Source: Mycolicibacterium flavescens (GTDB lineage: Bacteria; Actinomycetota; Actinomycetes; Mycobacteriales; Mycobacteriaceae). From it: 64,000 nt of DNA. The position numbers were made by a program, and so were the translations under genes. Location of the stretch: positions 1,798,001 to 1,862,000 of the forward strand of contig LR134353.1 of NCBI GenBank assembly GCA_900637135.1, read 5' to 3'. The notes beneath the pieces were generated by a model that was given only the letters and a program-made list of their open reading frames with translations, had not been told where the DNA came from and ran no database searches. Of this stretch, positions 52,498 to 62,997 are shown piece by piece; position 1 is the first letter of the stretch, and every line of letters begins with the position of its first letter.

Positions 52498-53643
52498 GTG
52501 GCACGCGACTATTACGGGCTGCTCGGCGTGAGCAAGGGCGCGTCGGATGCGGAGATCAAGCGCGCCTATCGCAGGTTGGCGCGCGAACTGCATCCCGACG
52601 TCAATCCGGACGAGGCTGCTCAGGCCCGGTTCAAGGACATCAGCGCCGCCTACGAGGTGCTCAGCGATCCGGAGAAGCGCCGCATTGTCGATCTCGGCGG
52701 TGACCCGCTGGAGTCGGCGGCGAACGGAGCCGGTTTCTCCGGTGGCTTCGGGGGCCTGGGCGACGTGTTCGAGGCGTTCTTCGGCGGCGGCGCGACCACC
52801 CGCGGGCCGATCGGCCGGGTGCGGCCAGGGTCGGATTCGCTGCTGCGGATGCGGTTGGACCTGTCGGAGTGTGCGACCGGCGTGACCAAGCAGGTCACTG
52901 TCGACACCGCGGTGCTGTGCGACCTGTGCCACGGCAAGGGCACACACGGCAACTCCGCCCCGATGGCCTGCGATACCTGCGGCGGTCGCGGCGAGATCCA
53001 GACGGTGCAGCGCTCCCTGCTGGGCCAGGTCATGACGTCGCGGCCCTGCCCGGTGTGCGGCGGCGTCGGCGAGGTCATCCCGGACCCCTGCCACCGTTGC
53101 GGCGGCGACGGCCGCGTGCGCGCCCGCCGGGAGATCAGCGTGAAGATCCCGGCAGGCGTCGGCGACGGCATGCGGGTGCGGTTGGCGGCACAGGGCGAGG
53201 TCGGACCGGGCGGGGGACCCGCGGGCGACCTGTACGTCGAGGTGCACGAGCAGCCGCACGCCACCTTCCTGCGCGACGGCGACGATCTGCACTGCACCGT
53301 CTCGGTGCCGATGGTCGACGCGGCGCTGGGCACCTCCGTCACCGTCGACGCGATCCTCGACGGGCCGACCGAGATCGCGATCCCCTCCGGCACACAGCCC
53401 GGCGCCATCGTCACGCTGCGCGGTCACGGCATGCCCCATCTGCGCTCCGGGGTCCGCGGTGACCTGCACGCCCACATCGATGTCGTGGTGCCGTCGCGGC
53501 TGGACAACGAGGACGCCGAACTGCTGCGCAAGCTCAAGGCCAAGCGCGCCCGCGACGTCGCCGAGGTGCGCTCGGCGCAGCCGACGGCCGCCAGCGGCGG
53601 CGGGCTGTTCAACCGGCTGCGTGAGACGTTCAGCGGCCGCTGA
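52498..53643 (+). CDS. dnaJ2: chaperone DnaJ2
   Basis: A 381-residue type I Hsp40. The J domain (1-70) has LHPDVNP with the HPD tripeptide. A Gly/Phe-rich linker ([22 protein letters not shown]) is followed by four zinc-finger repeats: [24 protein letters not shown] and CHRCGGDG. The C-terminal substrate-binding domain follows. It stimulates DnaK ATPase and delivers unfolded clients. It starts with GTG and is co-transcribed with hrcA. Confidence 0.95.
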   Translation: MARDYYGLLGVSKGASDAEIKRAYRRLARELHPDVNPDEAAQARFKDISAAYEVLSDPEKRRIVDLGGDPLESAANGAGFSGGFGGLGDVFEAFFGGGATTRGPIGRVRPGSDSLLRMRLDLSECATGVTKQVTVDTAVLCDLCHGKGTHGNSAPMACDTCGGRGEIQTVQRSLLGQVMTSRPCPVCGGVGEVIPDPCHRCGGDGRVRARREISVKIPAGVGDGMRVRLAAQGEVGPGGGPAGDLYVEVHEQPHATFLRDGDDLHCTVSVPMVDAALGTSVTVDAILDGPTEIAIPSGTQPGAIVTLRGHGMPHLRSGVRGDLHAHIDVVVPSRLDNEDAELLRKLKAKRARDVAEVRSAQPTAASGGGLFNRLRETFSGR

Positions 53644-53710
53644 CGGTCGTGATCCCGCTCGGATGACGACCCGGCCACAGATTTCGACCCGGACGCCTCG
53701 GTAAACGCCG

Positions 53711-54451
53711 ATGTCCGCGGCGCTGTTCTACGTCGACGCCCTGCCTGGGGTCGGTGAGCTCGCGGTCGTCGAGGGCGACGAGGGCTTCCACGCCGCCAAT
53801 GTGCGCCGCATCCGGCCCGGTGAGCGCCTGCAGCTCAGCGACGGCGCCGGAGAGCTGGCGCACTGCGAGGTCGACGAGGTGGCGAAGGGCAGGTTGACGG
53901 CGCGGGTGCTGGACCGGCGCTTCGTGCCGCCCCCGTCACCGACCGTGACCGTCGTGCAGGCGCTGCCCAAGTCGGATCGCTCGGAGTTGGCGATCGAATT
54001 GGCCACCGAGGCGGGCGCGGACGCGTTCGTGGCCTGGCAGGCCGGCCGATGCGTGGCCCGGTGGGACTCGGGGGCCAAGGCCAAAAAAGGTCTGCGCCGC
54101 TGGAGTGCGGTGGCCCGCTCGGCGGCCCGACAGTCGCGGCGGGCCCGCATCCCCGAGGTCAGCGGCCCGGTCTCGACGACCCAGTTGGTCGACCGACTCG
54201 GGGACCGGGACGCCGTCGTGCTCGCGCTGCACGAATCGGCGACCCAGCGACTCGCCGATGTGCCGGTCACCGCAGCCGATGCGGTGGTCGTGGTCGTGGG
54301 ACCGGAAGGCGGCATCGCCGACGACGAGCTGGCCGCGCTCTGCGATGCAGGTGCGACGGCCGTGCGGCTGGGGCCCACGGTGCTGCGGACCTCCACCGCC
54401 GCGGCGGTCGCGCTGGGGGCGCTGGGCGTGCTGACCGATCGGTGGTCGTGA
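53711..54451 (+). CDS. rsmE: 16S rRNA (uracil-1498-N3)-methyltransferase RsmE
   Basis: A 246-residue SPOUT methyltransferase. The N-terminal PUA-like domain includes [22 protein letters not shown]. The knotted SAM-binding region is [35 protein letters not shown] with the C-terminal [41 protein letters not shown], which is diagnostic. It modifies U1498 of 16S rRNA. It follows dnaJ2 by 67 bases and precedes the promoter of phoH. Confidence 0.93.
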   Translation: MSAALFYVDALPGVGELAVVEGDEGFHAANVRRIRPGERLQLSDGAGELAHCEVDEVAKGRLTARVLDRRFVPPPSPTVTVVQALPKSDRSELAIELATEAGADAFVAWQAGRCVARWDSGAKAKKGLRRWSAVARSAARQSRRARIPEVSGPVSTTQLVDRLGDRDAVVLALHESATQRLADVPVTAADAVVVVVGPEGGIADDELAALCDAGATAVRLGPTVLRTSTAAAVALGALGVLTDRWS

Positions 54452-54470
54452 TGGGCGGGCGCCTTATCCA

Positions 54471-54500
54471 TTGGGTCGTGTCGCTGACCAGCGGTAAACT
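54471..54500 (+). promoter_or_regulatory. sigma-A-like promoter before phoH
   Basis: TTGGGT at 54471-54476 and TAAACT at 54495-54500 are spaced by 18 bases. The -10 fits TANNNT. This lies 57 bases upstream of the phoH start and would drive phoH-ybeY and the genes that follow. Confidence 0.45.
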
Positions 54501-54556
54501 GTGAACAGACATCAGCAACGGCCAGGCCAGAACCAGAAAGCAGGCACTGAACCCTC

Positions 54557-55600
54557 TTGACGCCCCGCGAGACGACCGCTGACTCTGATCAGTCTTCTGA
54601 GTCGGTACGCAGCAGCATCAACATTCCGCCCGACCTCGTCGTGGGCCTATTGGGTTCCGCCGACGAGAATCTGCGCGCGCTCGAGCGCATCCTGGCGGCC
54701 GACATCCATGTGCGCGGCAACGCGCTGACCCTGTCCGGTGAACCCGCCGACGTCGCGCTCGCCGAACGGGTGATCTCCGAGCTGATCGCGATCGTGTCCA
54801 ACGGCCAGGCGCTGAACCCCGACGTCGTGCGGCACAGCGTCGGGATGCTCACCGGCACCGGCAACGAGTCGCCCGCCGAGGTGCTCACCCTCGACATCCT
54901 GTCGCGGCGCGGTAAGACCATCCGGCCCAAGACGCTGAACCAGAAGCGCTACGTCGACGCCATCGACGCGCACACCATCGTGTTCGGCATCGGTCCCGCG
55001 GGCACCGGCAAGACGTATCTGGCGATGGCCAAGGCCGTCAACGCTTTACAGTCCAAGCAGGTGTCGAGGATCATCCTCACTCGGCCGGCCGTCGAGGCCG
55101 GTGAGCGGCTCGGCTTCCTGCCCGGCACGCTGAGCGAGAAGATCGACCCGTATCTGCGCCCGCTCTACGACGCGCTGCACGACATGATGGACCCCGAGCT
55201 GATCCCGAAGTTGATGAGCGCCGGGGTGATCGAGGTCGCGCCGCTGGCGTACATGAGGGGCCGCACGATTAGCGATGCCTTCATCATCCTCGACGAGGCG
55301 CAGAACACCACCGCCGAGCAGATGAAGATGTTTTTGACCCGGCTGGGCTTCAACTCGAAAATCGTTGTGACGGGCGATATCACGCAGGTCGACCTGCCCG
55401 GCGGGGCCGCTTCGGGCCTGCACGCGGCGATGCGGATCCTCGACGGCATCGACGACATCCACTTCGCCGAGCTCACCAGCGCCGACGTCGTGCGGCACCG
55501 GCTGGTGTCGGAGATCGTCGACGCGTACGCGCGACACGACGAGCCCACGCAGCTGAACCGGGCCCAGCGCCGCGCCTCCGGCGGCCGAGCCCGACGGTAG
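54557..55600 (+). CDS. phoH: PhoH-family ATPase
   Basis: A 347-residue protein with an N-terminal KH-like region ([25 protein letters not shown]) and a RecA-like ATPase core. Walker A is [17 protein letters not shown], the next block is [33 protein letters not shown], and Walker B is [21 protein letters not shown]. PhoH proteins are linked to RNA metabolism and often sit beside YbeY, as here. TTG at 54557 is the start because the following MTPRET matches the mycobacterial N-terminus and no ATG/GTG is suitable. Confidence 0.92.
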   Translation: MTPRETTADSDQSSESVRSSINIPPDLVVGLLGSADENLRALERILAADIHVRGNALTLSGEPADVALAERVISELIAIVSNGQALNPDVVRHSVGMLTGTGNESPAEVLTLDILSRRGKTIRPKTLNQKRYVDAIDAHTIVFGIGPAGTGKTYLAMAKAVNALQSKQVSRIILTRPAVEAGERLGFLPGTLSEKIDPYLRPLYDALHDMMDPELIPKLMSAGVIEVAPLAYMRGRTISDAFIILDEAQNTTAEQMKMFLTRLGFNSKIVVTGDITQVDLPGGAASGLHAAMRILDGIDDIHFAELTSADVVRHRLVSEIVDAYARHDEPTQLNRAQRRASGGRARR

Positions 55601-55608
55601 CGGCCGAT

Positions 55609-56145
55609 ATGAGCATCGAGGTGTCCAACGAGTCGGGCATCGACGTCTCCGAAGAGGAACTGATCAGCGTCGCCCGCTTCGTCATCCGCAAAATGAAGGT
55701 CAACCCCGCGGCCGAACTGTCGATGGTGCTGCTCGACACCGCGGCGATGGCCGATCTGCACATGCGGTGGATGGACCTGCCGGGCCCCACCGACGTCATG
55801 AGCTTCCCGATGGACGAGCTGGAGCCGGGCGGACGGCCCGACGCACCCGAGCCCGGTCCGGCCATGTTGGGTGACATCGCGCTGTGCCCGCAGTTCGCCG
55901 CAGATCAGGCCGCTGCGGCCGGGCATTCGCTGGGCCAGGAGCTCGCGTTGCTCACCGTGCACGGGGTTTTGCACCTGCTGGGCTACGACCACGCCGAGCC
56001 CGCCGAGGAAAAAGAGATGTTCACCCTGCAGCGTCAACTGCTCGAGGAGTGGGTCGCCGACCAGGTCGAGGCCTACCACCACGACCGCCAGTCGGAGAAG
56101 GAACGCAGGCTTCTCGACAACTCCCGATACTTCGACGAACTGTGA
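55609..56145 (+). CDS. ybeY: endoribonuclease YbeY
   Basis: A 178-residue metal-dependent RNase for rRNA maturation and ribosome quality control. The zinc site is [11 protein letters not shown] (H-x3-H-x5-H). Upstream family blocks are [24 protein letters not shown] and [11 protein letters not shown]. It lies 8 bases after phoH and overlaps the next gene (GTGA), so phoH, ybeY and the CorC-type gene form one operon. Confidence 0.95.
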   Translation: MSIEVSNESGIDVSEEELISVARFVIRKMKVNPAAELSMVLLDTAAMADLHMRWMDLPGPTDVMSFPMDELEPGGRPDAPEPGPAMLGDIALCPQFAADQAAAAGHSLGQELALLTVHGVLHLLGYDHAEPAEEKEMFTLQRQLLEEWVADQVEAYHHDRQSEKERRLLDNSRYFDEL

Positions 56146-57467
56146 CCGGCGTCGGACAGCTGATCTTCGCGATCGTCCTCGTCTTCTTCGGCGGGTTGTT
56201 CGCGGCGATCGACGCGGCCCTGAGCACGGTCTCGATGGCGCGCGTCGAGGAACTCGTCCGCGACGAGCGACCGGGTGCGGTGCGGCTGGCCAGGGTGATG
56301 GCCGAACGGCCCCGCTACATCAACCTGATCGTGCTGCTGCGCATCGCCTGCGAGGTCGGGCCGACGGTGCTGTTGGCCGCCTACCTCGACGGGCATCTCG
56401 GCGTCACCTGGGGGTTGTTCGTCGCCGCCGCGATCATGGTGGTGGTCAGCTTCGTCGTGATCGGCGTCGGCCCGCGCACGCTCGGCAGACAACACGCCTA
56501 CACGATTGCCTTGCTCGCGGCCCTTCCGCTGCAAGCGCTTTCGGTGCTGCTGACACCGATCAGCCGGTTGCTGGTGCTGCTCGGTAACGCGCTGACGCCC
56601 GGTCGAGGATTCCGCAACGGCCCGTTCGCCTCCGAGATCGAACTGCGCGAGGTGGTCGACTTGGCGCAGCAGCGCGGTGTGGTGGCCGACGACGAGCGGC
56701 GCATGATCCAGTCGGTGTTCGAACTCGGTGACACCCCGGCACGCGAGGTGATGGTGCCGCGCACCGAGATGGTGTGGATCGAAAGCGACAAGACCGCAGG
56801 GCAGGCGACCTCACTTGCGGTGCGCAGCGGCCACTCCCGGATCCCGGTGATCGGGGAGAACGTCGACGACATCGTCGGTGTCGTCTACCTCAAAGACCTC
56901 GTGCAGCGGACGTACTACTCAACCGACGGCGGTCGCGGCACCAAGGTCTCCGATGTCATGCGGCCCACGGTGTTCGTACCGGATTCCAAGCCGCTCGACG
57001 AGTTGCTGCGCGAGATGCAGCGCGACCGCGTCCACATGGTTCTGCTGGTCGACGAGTACGGCGCGATCGCCGGCCTGGTCACCATCGAGGACGTCCTCGA
57101 GGAGATCGTCGGCGAGATCGTCGACGAGTACGACGCCGGCGAAGTGGTGCCCGTAGAAGACTTGGGCGACAACCGCTATCGCGTCTCGGCCCGATTGCCG
57201 ATCGAGGACCTCGGCGAGCTCTACGACATCGAGTTCGACGACGACCTCGATGTGGACACAGTCGGCGGTCTCGTCGCGCTGGAACTCGGCCGCGTCCCGC
57301 TTCCGGGCGCCGAGGTGACGTGGGACGGGCTGCGGCTGCAGGCCGAAGGCGGGCCGGACCCCCGCGGGCGGGTGCGCATCGGCACGGTTCTGGTCAGCCG
57401 AACCGAGCCTCCGCAAAGAGAAGACGACGGTGATGATGACGATGAGCGCTTGCGCGAAGAGCGGTAG
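56142..57467 (+). CDS. CNNM/CorC-type membrane protein with CBS pair
   Basis: A 441-residue protein. The N-terminal membrane domain (DUF21 type) has helices [42 protein letters not shown] and [29 protein letters not shown] pair follows ([13 protein letters not shown] to [35 protein letters not shown] to [28 protein letters not shown]), then a C-terminal CorC/HlyC transport-associated domain and an acidic tail. Homologues act in Mg2+/Co2+ efflux. GTG at 56142 overlaps ybeY; longer frames run inside ybeY. Confidence 0.9.
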   Translation: MTGVGQLIFAIVLVFFGGLFAAIDAALSTVSMARVEELVRDERPGAVRLARVMAERPRYINLIVLLRIACEVGPTVLLAAYLDGHLGVTWGLFVAAAIMVVVSFVVIGVGPRTLGRQHAYTIALLAALPLQALSVLLTPISRLLVLLGNALTPGRGFRNGPFASEIELREVVDLAQQRGVVADDERRMIQSVFELGDTPAREVMVPRTEMVWIESDKTAGQATSLAVRSGHSRIPVIGENVDDIVGVVYLKDLVQRTYYSTDGGRGTKVSDVMRPTVFVPDSKPLDELLREMQRDRVHMVLLVDEYGAIAGLVTIEDVLEEIVGEIVDEYDAGEVVPVEDLGDNRYRVSARLPIEDLGELYDIEFDDDLDVDTVGGLVALELGRVPLPGAEVTWDGLRLQAEGGPDPRGRVRIGTVLVSRTEPPQREDDGDDDDERLREER

Positions 57468-57473
57468 GGCGTG

Positions 57474-57800
57474 ATGACCGACCTGGACAGTGAGGACGCC
57501 AAGCTCGTGACGCTGGCGCGCGGGGCGATGGCGCGGGCGGAGGCCGGCAGCGGAGCCGCTGTCCGCGACCGTGACGGCCGCACCTACGCGGCGGCTCCGG
57601 TGGCGCTGACGGCGTTGGAGCTGACCGCATTACAGGCCGCCGTGGCCGCAGCGGTGTCGAGCGGCGCGACCCGGCTGGAGGCCGCAGTGGTGCTCGGCGG
57701 CCCGGCCGACGACGCGGGCGTGGCCGCGGTGCACGAGCTGTCCGCGGACGCGATAGTGATCGTCACAGACCGATCCGGGCACCCGGTGCGAAACCTATGA
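57474..57800 (+). CDS. cytidine deaminase-like protein lacking zinc ligands
   Basis: A 108-residue protein with the layout of a small cytidine deaminase (LARGAMARAEAGSGAAVRDRDGRTYAAAPVALTALELTALQAAVAAAVSSG). The zinc motifs HAE/CAE and PCxxC are missing; there is no Cys at all. It is thus probably a non-catalytic relative, conserved between the CorC-type gene and era in mycobacteria (Rv2365c position). ATG at 57474 is chosen; GTG at 57471 is one codon longer. It overlaps era by ATGA. Confidence 0.75.
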   Translation: MTDLDSEDAKLVTLARGAMARAEAGSGAAVRDRDGRTYAAAPVALTALELTALQAAVAAAVSSGATRLEAAVVLGGPADDAGVAAVHELSADAIVIVTDRSGHPVRNL

Positions 57801-58711
57801 GCGACGAATTCCGTTCGGGCTTCGTCTGTTTCGTCGGCCGGCCCAACACCGGAAAGTCGACGCTGACCAACGCGCTGGTCGGGGCCAAGGTAGCGATCAC
57901 GTCGAACCGCCCGCAGACCACCCGGCACACCATTCGCGGAATCGTGCACCGCGAGAACTTTCAGATCGTGCTCGTCGATACCCCGGGGCTGCACCGCCCG
58001 CGCACGCTGCTCGGGCAGCGGCTCAACGACCTGGTCAAGGACACCTACTCCGAGGTCGACGTCATCGGATGGTGCATCCCCGCCGACGAGAGGATCGGTC
58101 CCGGCGACCGCTGGATCCACGACCAGATCCGCGCGGTCGCACCCAAGACCACACTGGTCGTGATCGTCACCAAGATCGACAAGGTGCCCAAGGACCGCAT
58201 CGCCGCGCAACTGGTGGCGGTCAGCGAGCTGGTCGGACCCGACGCGGAGATCGTTCCGGTGTCGGCGACCGCGGGGGACAACCTCGACGTGCTCGTCGAC
58301 GTGCTCGCCTCCGAACTGCCGCCGGGACCGGCTTTCTACCCCGACGGCGAGCTCACCGACGAGCCGGAGGAGACCCTGATGGCCGAGCTGATCCGCGAGG
58401 CCGCGCTCGAAGGTGTCCGCGACGAACTACCGCACTCGCTGGCCGTCGTCATCGATGAGGTCACCCCGCGCGAGGGCCGCACACCCGAGCAGGGCGAGCT
58501 GATCGACGTCCACGCCATCCTGTTCGTCGAACGCGAGAGCCAGAAGGGCATCGTCATCGGCAAGGGCGGCGCCAGGCTGCGCGAGGTCGGCACCGCCGCG
58601 CGCCAGCAGATCGAAAAGCTGCTGGGCACCAAGGTCTACCTCGACCTGAGGGTCAAGATCGCCAAGAACTGGCAACGCGACCCGAAACAACTGGGCCGCC
58701 TGGGCTTCTAG
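57797..58711 (+). CDS. era: GTPase Era
   Basis: A 304-residue GTPase for 30S ribosome maturation. Motifs are GRPNTGKST (G1), QTTRHTIRG (G2), VDTPGL (G3) and TKIDK (G4). The C-terminal KH domain with the diagnostic block SQKGIVIGKGGARLREVGTAARQQIEKLLGTKVYLDLRVKIAKNWQRDP binds the 3' end of 16S rRNA. It overlaps the previous gene by four bases. It ends 4 bases before the convergent CAP-domain gene. Confidence 0.95.
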   Translation: MSDEFRSGFVCFVGRPNTGKSTLTNALVGAKVAITSNRPQTTRHTIRGIVHRENFQIVLVDTPGLHRPRTLLGQRLNDLVKDTYSEVDVIGWCIPADERIGPGDRWIHDQIRAVAPKTTLVVIVTKIDKVPKDRIAAQLVAVSELVGPDAEIVPVSATAGDNLDVLVDVLASELPPGPAFYPDGELTDEPEETLMAELIREAALEGVRDELPHSLAVVIDEVTPREGRTPEQGELIDVHAILFVERESQKGIVIGKGGARLREVGTAARQQIEKLLGTKVYLDLRVKIAKNWQRDPKQLGRLGF

Positions 58712-58715
58712 CGCG

Positions 58716-59264
58716 TCAGCTCTGGGCGCCCGAGCCGGGCTCCCCGAACGGCCGTCCCGGGCCGTGTGCCGGTGGGGCGCCGTCGCCCTTGCCGTAGACC
58801 GCCACCACCACCGTGCGATCGAGCGCGTTGGCCGACCACACGCCGATGTCGACGTTCGAACAGTCGGCCATGATGGCTTTGTAGTCAGGCCGGTGATACC
58901 ACTGGTTGAGCAACTCGATGCCGCTCATCGCCAGCGCGGGGTTGATGGCCACCGTCTCCGTCACCGGGCCCGCGTAGCCGGCGTTGCGCGCACGGTCGGC
59001 GACCGTGCTGCCGTCCGAGCCGATGTCGCCGCCCAGCGCGCGGTTGTTGAGCACGTCGTTGGTGTGCCATTCGGCGGCCAGGCGCAGCTTCGGGTTGATC
59101 TTGATGTCGGTGTCGCAGCCGGCCTGCTTCTGGATGGTGTAGACGTTGGCCACCACACCGTCGTTGAACCGCTTGTTGTCAGCGGCCGCGGTCGGAACCC
59201 CGGTCACCAAGCCGCCCACCAGCCCGAGAACCGGTAACGCGCACGCATAACCCAGCGCTCTCAT
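58716..59264 (-). CDS. secreted CAP (SCP-like) domain protein
   Basis: A 182-residue exported protein. A cleavable signal peptide (MRALGYACALPVLGLVGGLV to AAA) is followed by a CAP domain: NDGVVANVYTIQKQAGCDTD, LRLAAEWHTNDVLNN, TETVAINPALAMSGIELLNQWY and YKAIMADCSNVDIGVWSANA. The two Cys probably form a disulfide. The C-terminus is Gly/Pro-rich. CAP proteins of bacteria have no settled activity. ATG at 59264 gives the signal peptide. It follows the amidase gene on the same strand by 11 bases. Confidence 0.85.
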   Translation of the reverse strand: MRALGYACALPVLGLVGGLVTGVPTAAADNKRFNDGVVANVYTIQKQAGCDTDIKINPKLRLAAEWHTNDVLNNRALGGDIGSDGSTVADRARNAGYAGPVTETVAINPALAMSGIELLNQWYHRPDYKAIMADCSNVDIGVWSANALDRTVVVAVYGKGDGAPPAHGPGRPFGEPGSGAQS

Positions 59265-59275
59265 GCCGGGAGACT

Positions 59276-60793
59276 CTACGCGACCTCGTCGGAGACGTCC
59301 TCGGGTTCGCGCCGGTCGGAGGCCGCTACCGGCTTGTCGGATGCCGCGGGTTCGGGGTCGGGGGCGGGTGCGGGAAACCACCATGGCTCGGGCTGGCGTA
59401 CCGTCCAGCCGTTGATCGCCTCCAACTCCGCGGCCAGCGAGATCAGCAACGGCTCGCTGTTGGCCGGGCCCATCAGCTGAACGCCGATCGGCAGGCCTTC
59501 GGAGGTGAACCCGGCCGGCACGTTGATCGACGGCCAGCCCAGCAGATTCCACGGCCAGGTCACCGGGCACGCCTTGATCATCGTGCGGTCGGTGGCCAGC
59601 CCGCCGAGCTCGTCGAACTCGTGCACCTTGAGCGGCGGTTGCGCGGTTGTGGGGGCCAGCACCACATCGGCGATGTTGAAGATGTATCCGATGCGGCGAT
59701 GCGCGCGGGCCTCGCGGGCGCGGGCCTTGCGCAGCACGTGCTCCGACAGCAACCGGCCGGTGCGCAGGTTGGCCTTGGTCCGCTTGTCGAGCGTGACGCC
59801 GTGGCCGAGCCGATCGGCCCACTCCAGCAGCCCCGACGTCGACCGGGACAGGAAGTTCCACGACATCTCGAGGCTGTAGTCCGGATCGGCGCCGAACACG
59901 CTGTGCCCGAGGTCTTCGAGCTGAGCGGCGACGACGGCCATCGCCGCCTGGATTTCCGGGTGCAGCTTGGCGCGGAACACCGTGAACGGGAACTTCGTCG
60001 ACATCGCGACCCGCAGGGGACCGGGCGCCTGCGCCACGTAGTCCGAAACCTTGACCGCTGGGGGCTGATGGCGATCGCCTGCGACGTTGCCGGACGCGGC
60101 GTCGAGCACCAGCGCCGCATCGGCGACGGTGCGTGCCAGCACGCCGTTGACCGTGATCCCGTTGAAGGCCTCGGGCAGCGGCCATGTCGAGATTCGGCCG
60201 CGCTGCGGTTTGATGCCGACCAGATGTGTCCATGCGGCGGGGATGCGCACGCTGCCCGCCCCGTCGGAGCCGATCGCGGCGGTCACCAGCCCGGCTGCCA
60301 CCGCGGCGGCGCTGCCGCCGGACGAACCGCCGGGTGTGTGATCGCGTGACCACGGATTGCGGGTGTGGCCGAAGGCGGGTCCACTGGTGAACGGCCACTG
60401 ACCGAGTTCGCAGGTGTTGGTCTTGCCGACGATGACCGCGCCCGCCGCCTTCAACCGCCGCACCACCTCGGCGTCCCCGGTGGCGGGGCGGACGTTGCCG
60501 TCGGCGCCGAACCGGGTCGGATGGCCCGCGACGTCGACGTCGTCCTTGACCGCGATCGGGATGCCCAGCAGGGGATACTTCGAAAGATCCTGGCCTGCGG
60601 CGCGTTTGCGGTCCGCGCGGGCGGCGTCGATGAGGGCCTGCTCGGTGAACACCACGCGGAACGCGTTGAGCGTCGGTTGGCTGGCCGCGATGGCGTCGAG
60701 GGAGCGCTGAACCAGTTCCACCGACGTCATGGAGCCGCTCGCTAGCTGGAAGAGCTGTTGAGTGAGGGTGGGGAATCGCGCGTTTTTGACCAT
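59276..60793 (-). CDS. amiA2: amidase AmiA2
   Basis: A 505-residue amidase-signature hydrolase. The Ser-cisSer-Lys triad lies in PIAVKDDVDVAG (Lys), HTPGGSSGGSAAAVAAGLVTAAIGSDGAGSVRIPAAW (two Ser). The N-terminus LTSVELVQRSLDAIAASQPTLNAFRVV and the C-terminal WPWNLLGWPSINVPAGFTSEGLPIGVQLMGP are family blocks. The true amide substrate is unknown. ATG at 60793 matches the family start. A Pro/Glu-rich C-terminal tail is present. It is divergent from recO. Confidence 0.92.
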   Translation of the reverse strand: MVKNARFPTLTQQLFQLASGSMTSVELVQRSLDAIAASQPTLNAFRVVFTEQALIDAARADRKRAAGQDLSKYPLLGIPIAVKDDVDVAGHPTRFGADGNVRPATGDAEVVRRLKAAGAVIVGKTNTCELGQWPFTSGPAFGHTRNPWSRDHTPGGSSGGSAAAVAAGLVTAAIGSDGAGSVRIPAAWTHLVGIKPQRGRISTWPLPEAFNGITVNGVLARTVADAALVLDAASGNVAGDRHQPPAVKVSDYVAQAPGPLRVAMSTKFPFTVFRAKLHPEIQAAMAVVAAQLEDLGHSVFGADPDYSLEMSWNFLSRSTSGLLEWADRLGHGVTLDKRTKANLRTGRLLSEHVLRKARAREARAHRRIGYIFNIADVVLAPTTAQPPLKVHEFDELGGLATDRTMIKACPVTWPWNLLGWPSINVPAGFTSEGLPIGVQLMGPANSEPLLISLAAELEAINGWTVRQPEPWWFPAPAPDPEPAASDKPVAASDRREPEDVSDEVA

Positions 60794-60856
60794 CGAGTAG
60801 AAGCTTATCGGCGGTGCGGATCGGAATCTGACGGACCGCAGTGGGAGACTGAACCG

Positions 60857-61717
60857 ATGCGGCTGTATCGAGACCGGGCGGTGGTGCTGCGCCAGCACAA
60901 GCTCGGCGAGGCCGACCGCATCGTGACTCTTCTCACCCGCGATCACGGGTTGGTGCGGGCGGTGGCCAAGGGGGTTCGGCGCACCCGCAGCAAATTCGGT
61001 GCCAGGCTGGAGCCGTTCGCGCACATCGACGTTCAGCTGCACCCGGGCCGCAACCTCGACATCGTCACCCAGGTGCAGGCCATCGACGCGTTCGCTTCCG
61101 ACATCGTCAGCGACTACGGCCGTTACACCTGCGCCTGCGCGGTGCTGGAGACCGCGGAGCGCCTGGCCGGTGAGGAACGCGCGCCGATGCCCGCGCTGCA
61201 CCGGCTGACGGTGGCCGCGTTGCGGGCGGTGGCCGACGGCGGCCGGCCCCGTGAGCTCGTGTTGGACGCGTACCTGTTGCGCGCCATGGGGATCGCGGGC
61301 TGGGCACCGGCGTTGACCGAATGCGCCCGCTGCGCTGCCCCGGGCCCCCACCGGGCGTTCCACGTGGCGGCCGGGGGCAGCGTGTGCGTGCACTGCCGAC
61401 CCTCCGGATCGGCGACGCCGCCTCAGGCCGTGCTGGACCTGATGGCCGCGCTGCACGACGGGGACTGGGAGTACGCCGAGACGTCGACGGCGTCGCACCG
61501 CAGCCAGGCCAGCGGGCTGGTGGCCGCGCATTTGCAGTGGCATCTGGAGCGCCAATTGCGAACGTTGCCGCTGGTGGAACGGGTGTACCGGGTGGATAGG
61601 AGTGTCGGCGACCAGCACGCGTCGGTGGTCGGGCAGGATGTGCCACATGGCGAGCGAACGGGATGGGCGGAGGAAGAAGGCTCCGCCGACCTACCCACAG
61701 CTGCCTCCGGCGCCTGA
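60857..61717 (+). CDS. recO: DNA repair protein RecO
   Basis: A 286-residue recombination mediator that helps RecA displace SSB and anneals strands. The N-terminal OB fold has [54 protein letters not shown]. The zinc finger is CARCAAPGP to CVHCRP. The long helix follows. ATG at 60857 fits the conserved start; the longer frame is not conserved. The 3' end overlaps uppS by 71 bases in another frame. Confidence 0.93.
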   Translation: MRLYRDRAVVLRQHKLGEADRIVTLLTRDHGLVRAVAKGVRRTRSKFGARLEPFAHIDVQLHPGRNLDIVTQVQAIDAFASDIVSDYGRYTCACAVLETAERLAGEERAPMPALHRLTVAALRAVADGGRPRELVLDAYLLRAMGIAGWAPALTECARCAAPGPHRAFHVAAGGSVCVHCRPSGSATPPQAVLDLMAALHDGDWEYAETSTASHRSQASGLVAAHLQWHLERQLRTLPLVERVYRVDRSVGDQHASVVGQDVPHGERTGWAEEEGSADLPTAASGA

Positions 61718-62546
61718 CGACTATCCCACGTTCCCGGACAAGTCGACGTGGCCCGTCGTCTTTCCTGACATTCCTGCAGGAACCAACGGCCGGTTCGCGC
61801 GCCCGCCCCAGCACACGTCGAAGGAGGCAGCGCCGCGCATCCCTGCCGATCAGGTGCCCAAGCACGTCGCCGTCGTCATGGATGGCAACGGGCGCTGGGC
61901 CACCCAGCGTGGCCTGCACCGCACCGAGGGGCACAAGATGGGTGAGGCCGTCCTCATCGACATCACCTGCGGGGCAATCGAAATCGGCATCAAACACCTG
62001 ACGGTGTATGCGTTCTCCACCGAGAATTGGAAACGCAGCACCGAAGAGGTGCGCTTCCTGATGGGCTTCAACCGGGAAGTGGTGCGTCGCCGCCGGGAGA
62101 ACCTCAACGACATGGGCGTGCGGATGCGCTGGGTCGGCTCGCGGCCCCGCATGTGGCGCAGCGTGATCAAGGAGTTCGACATCGCCGAGCAGATGACCGT
62201 CGGGAACGACGTCATCACGATCAACTACTGCGTCAACTACGGCGGACGGACCGAGATCATCGAGGCGACGCGCGAGCTCGCGCGGTTGGCCGCCGACGGC
62301 AGGATCAAGCCGGACCGCATCAGCGAGGCGACGTTCGCCAAGCACCTGCACCGCTCCGACATCCCCGACGTGGACCTGTTCATCCGGACCTCGGGGGAGC
62401 AGCGCGCCAGCAACTTCCTGCTCTGGCAGGCCGCCTACGCCGAGTTCGTGTTCCAGGACAAGTTGTGGCCGGACTACGACCGCCGCGACCTGTGGGCCGC
62501 CTGCGAGGAGTACGTCAACCGCAACCGTCGCTTCGGCAGAGCCTGA
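61647..62546 (+). CDS. uppS: Z-decaprenyl diphosphate synthase UppS
   Basis: A 299-residue cis-prenyltransferase that makes the lipid carrier for cell-wall synthesis. Motifs are [45 protein letters not shown] and the C-terminal [29 protein letters not shown]. The N-terminal ~70 residues are Pro-rich and family-specific. ATG at 61647 gives a length near the M. tuberculosis protein (296), though it lies inside recO; starts further in would lose part of the conserved N-terminal block. Confidence 0.93.
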   Translation: MASERDGRRKKAPPTYPQLPPAPDDYPTFPDKSTWPVVFPDIPAGTNGRFARPPQHTSKEAAPRIPADQVPKHVAVVMDGNGRWATQRGLHRTEGHKMGEAVLIDITCGAIEIGIKHLTVYAFSTENWKRSTEEVRFLMGFNREVVRRRRENLNDMGVRMRWVGSRPRMWRSVIKEFDIAEQMTVGNDVITINYCVNYGGRTEIIEATRELARLAADGRIKPDRISEATFAKHLHRSDIPDVDLFIRTSGEQRASNFLLWQAAYAEFVFQDKLWPDYDRRDLWAACEEYVNRNRRFGRA

Positions 62547-62571
62547 TGATGTACCTGAGCGGGAGAGCGTG

Positions 62572-62997
62572 ATGGCAATGCAGGAGCGGCTCGGCGAGAT
62601 CCTCGAGGGCGTGGTGCCCGTGACGCGAGAGGACGACGGGGCGGTCACCGTCCACCACGACGAGACCTTTGCCTCGCTGCGCACGGTGGCGGTCGCCGAA
62701 GGCCTGGAATTGGTGTCGCTGACCCAGATCCTGGCCTGGGATCTGCCGCTGGATGCCAAGCTGCGCGCCGCGGTCGCCGAACACGCCCACAACACGCTGC
62801 TCGGCACGGTGTCGCTGGCCTCCAAGAGCGCGCCGAAAGAGATTGCCGCGGGCGCCAAGCGCAACTCCAAGAAGGCTGCGGATGTGCTGCTGCGCTACAA
62901 CTTTCCGGCCGCCGGGTTGACCGATGACGCGCTGCGCACGCTGATTCTCATGGTGCTCGCGACCGGCGCCGAGGTGCGCCGGGCGCTAGTCGGCTGA
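62572..62997 (+). CDS. conserved mycobacterial protein (Rv2360c type)
   Basis: A 141-residue cytosolic protein of unknown function. It has an N-terminal regulatory-looking part (LGEILEGVVPVTREDDGAVTVHHDETFASLRTVAVAEGLELVSLTQ) and a helical C-terminal part (AAGAKRNSKKAADVLLRYNFPAAGLTDDALRTLILMVLATGAEVRRAL). No catalytic motif is visible. ATG at 62572 has GGGAGAG five bases upstream; a GTG one codon earlier is possible. It overlaps the end of zur by 12 bases tail to tail. Confidence 0.75.
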   Translation: MAMQERLGEILEGVVPVTREDDGAVTVHHDETFASLRTVAVAEGLELVSLTQILAWDLPLDAKLRAAVAEHAHNTLLGTVSLASKSAPKEIAAGAKRNSKKAADVLLRYNFPAAGLTDDALRTLILMVLATGAEVRRALVG

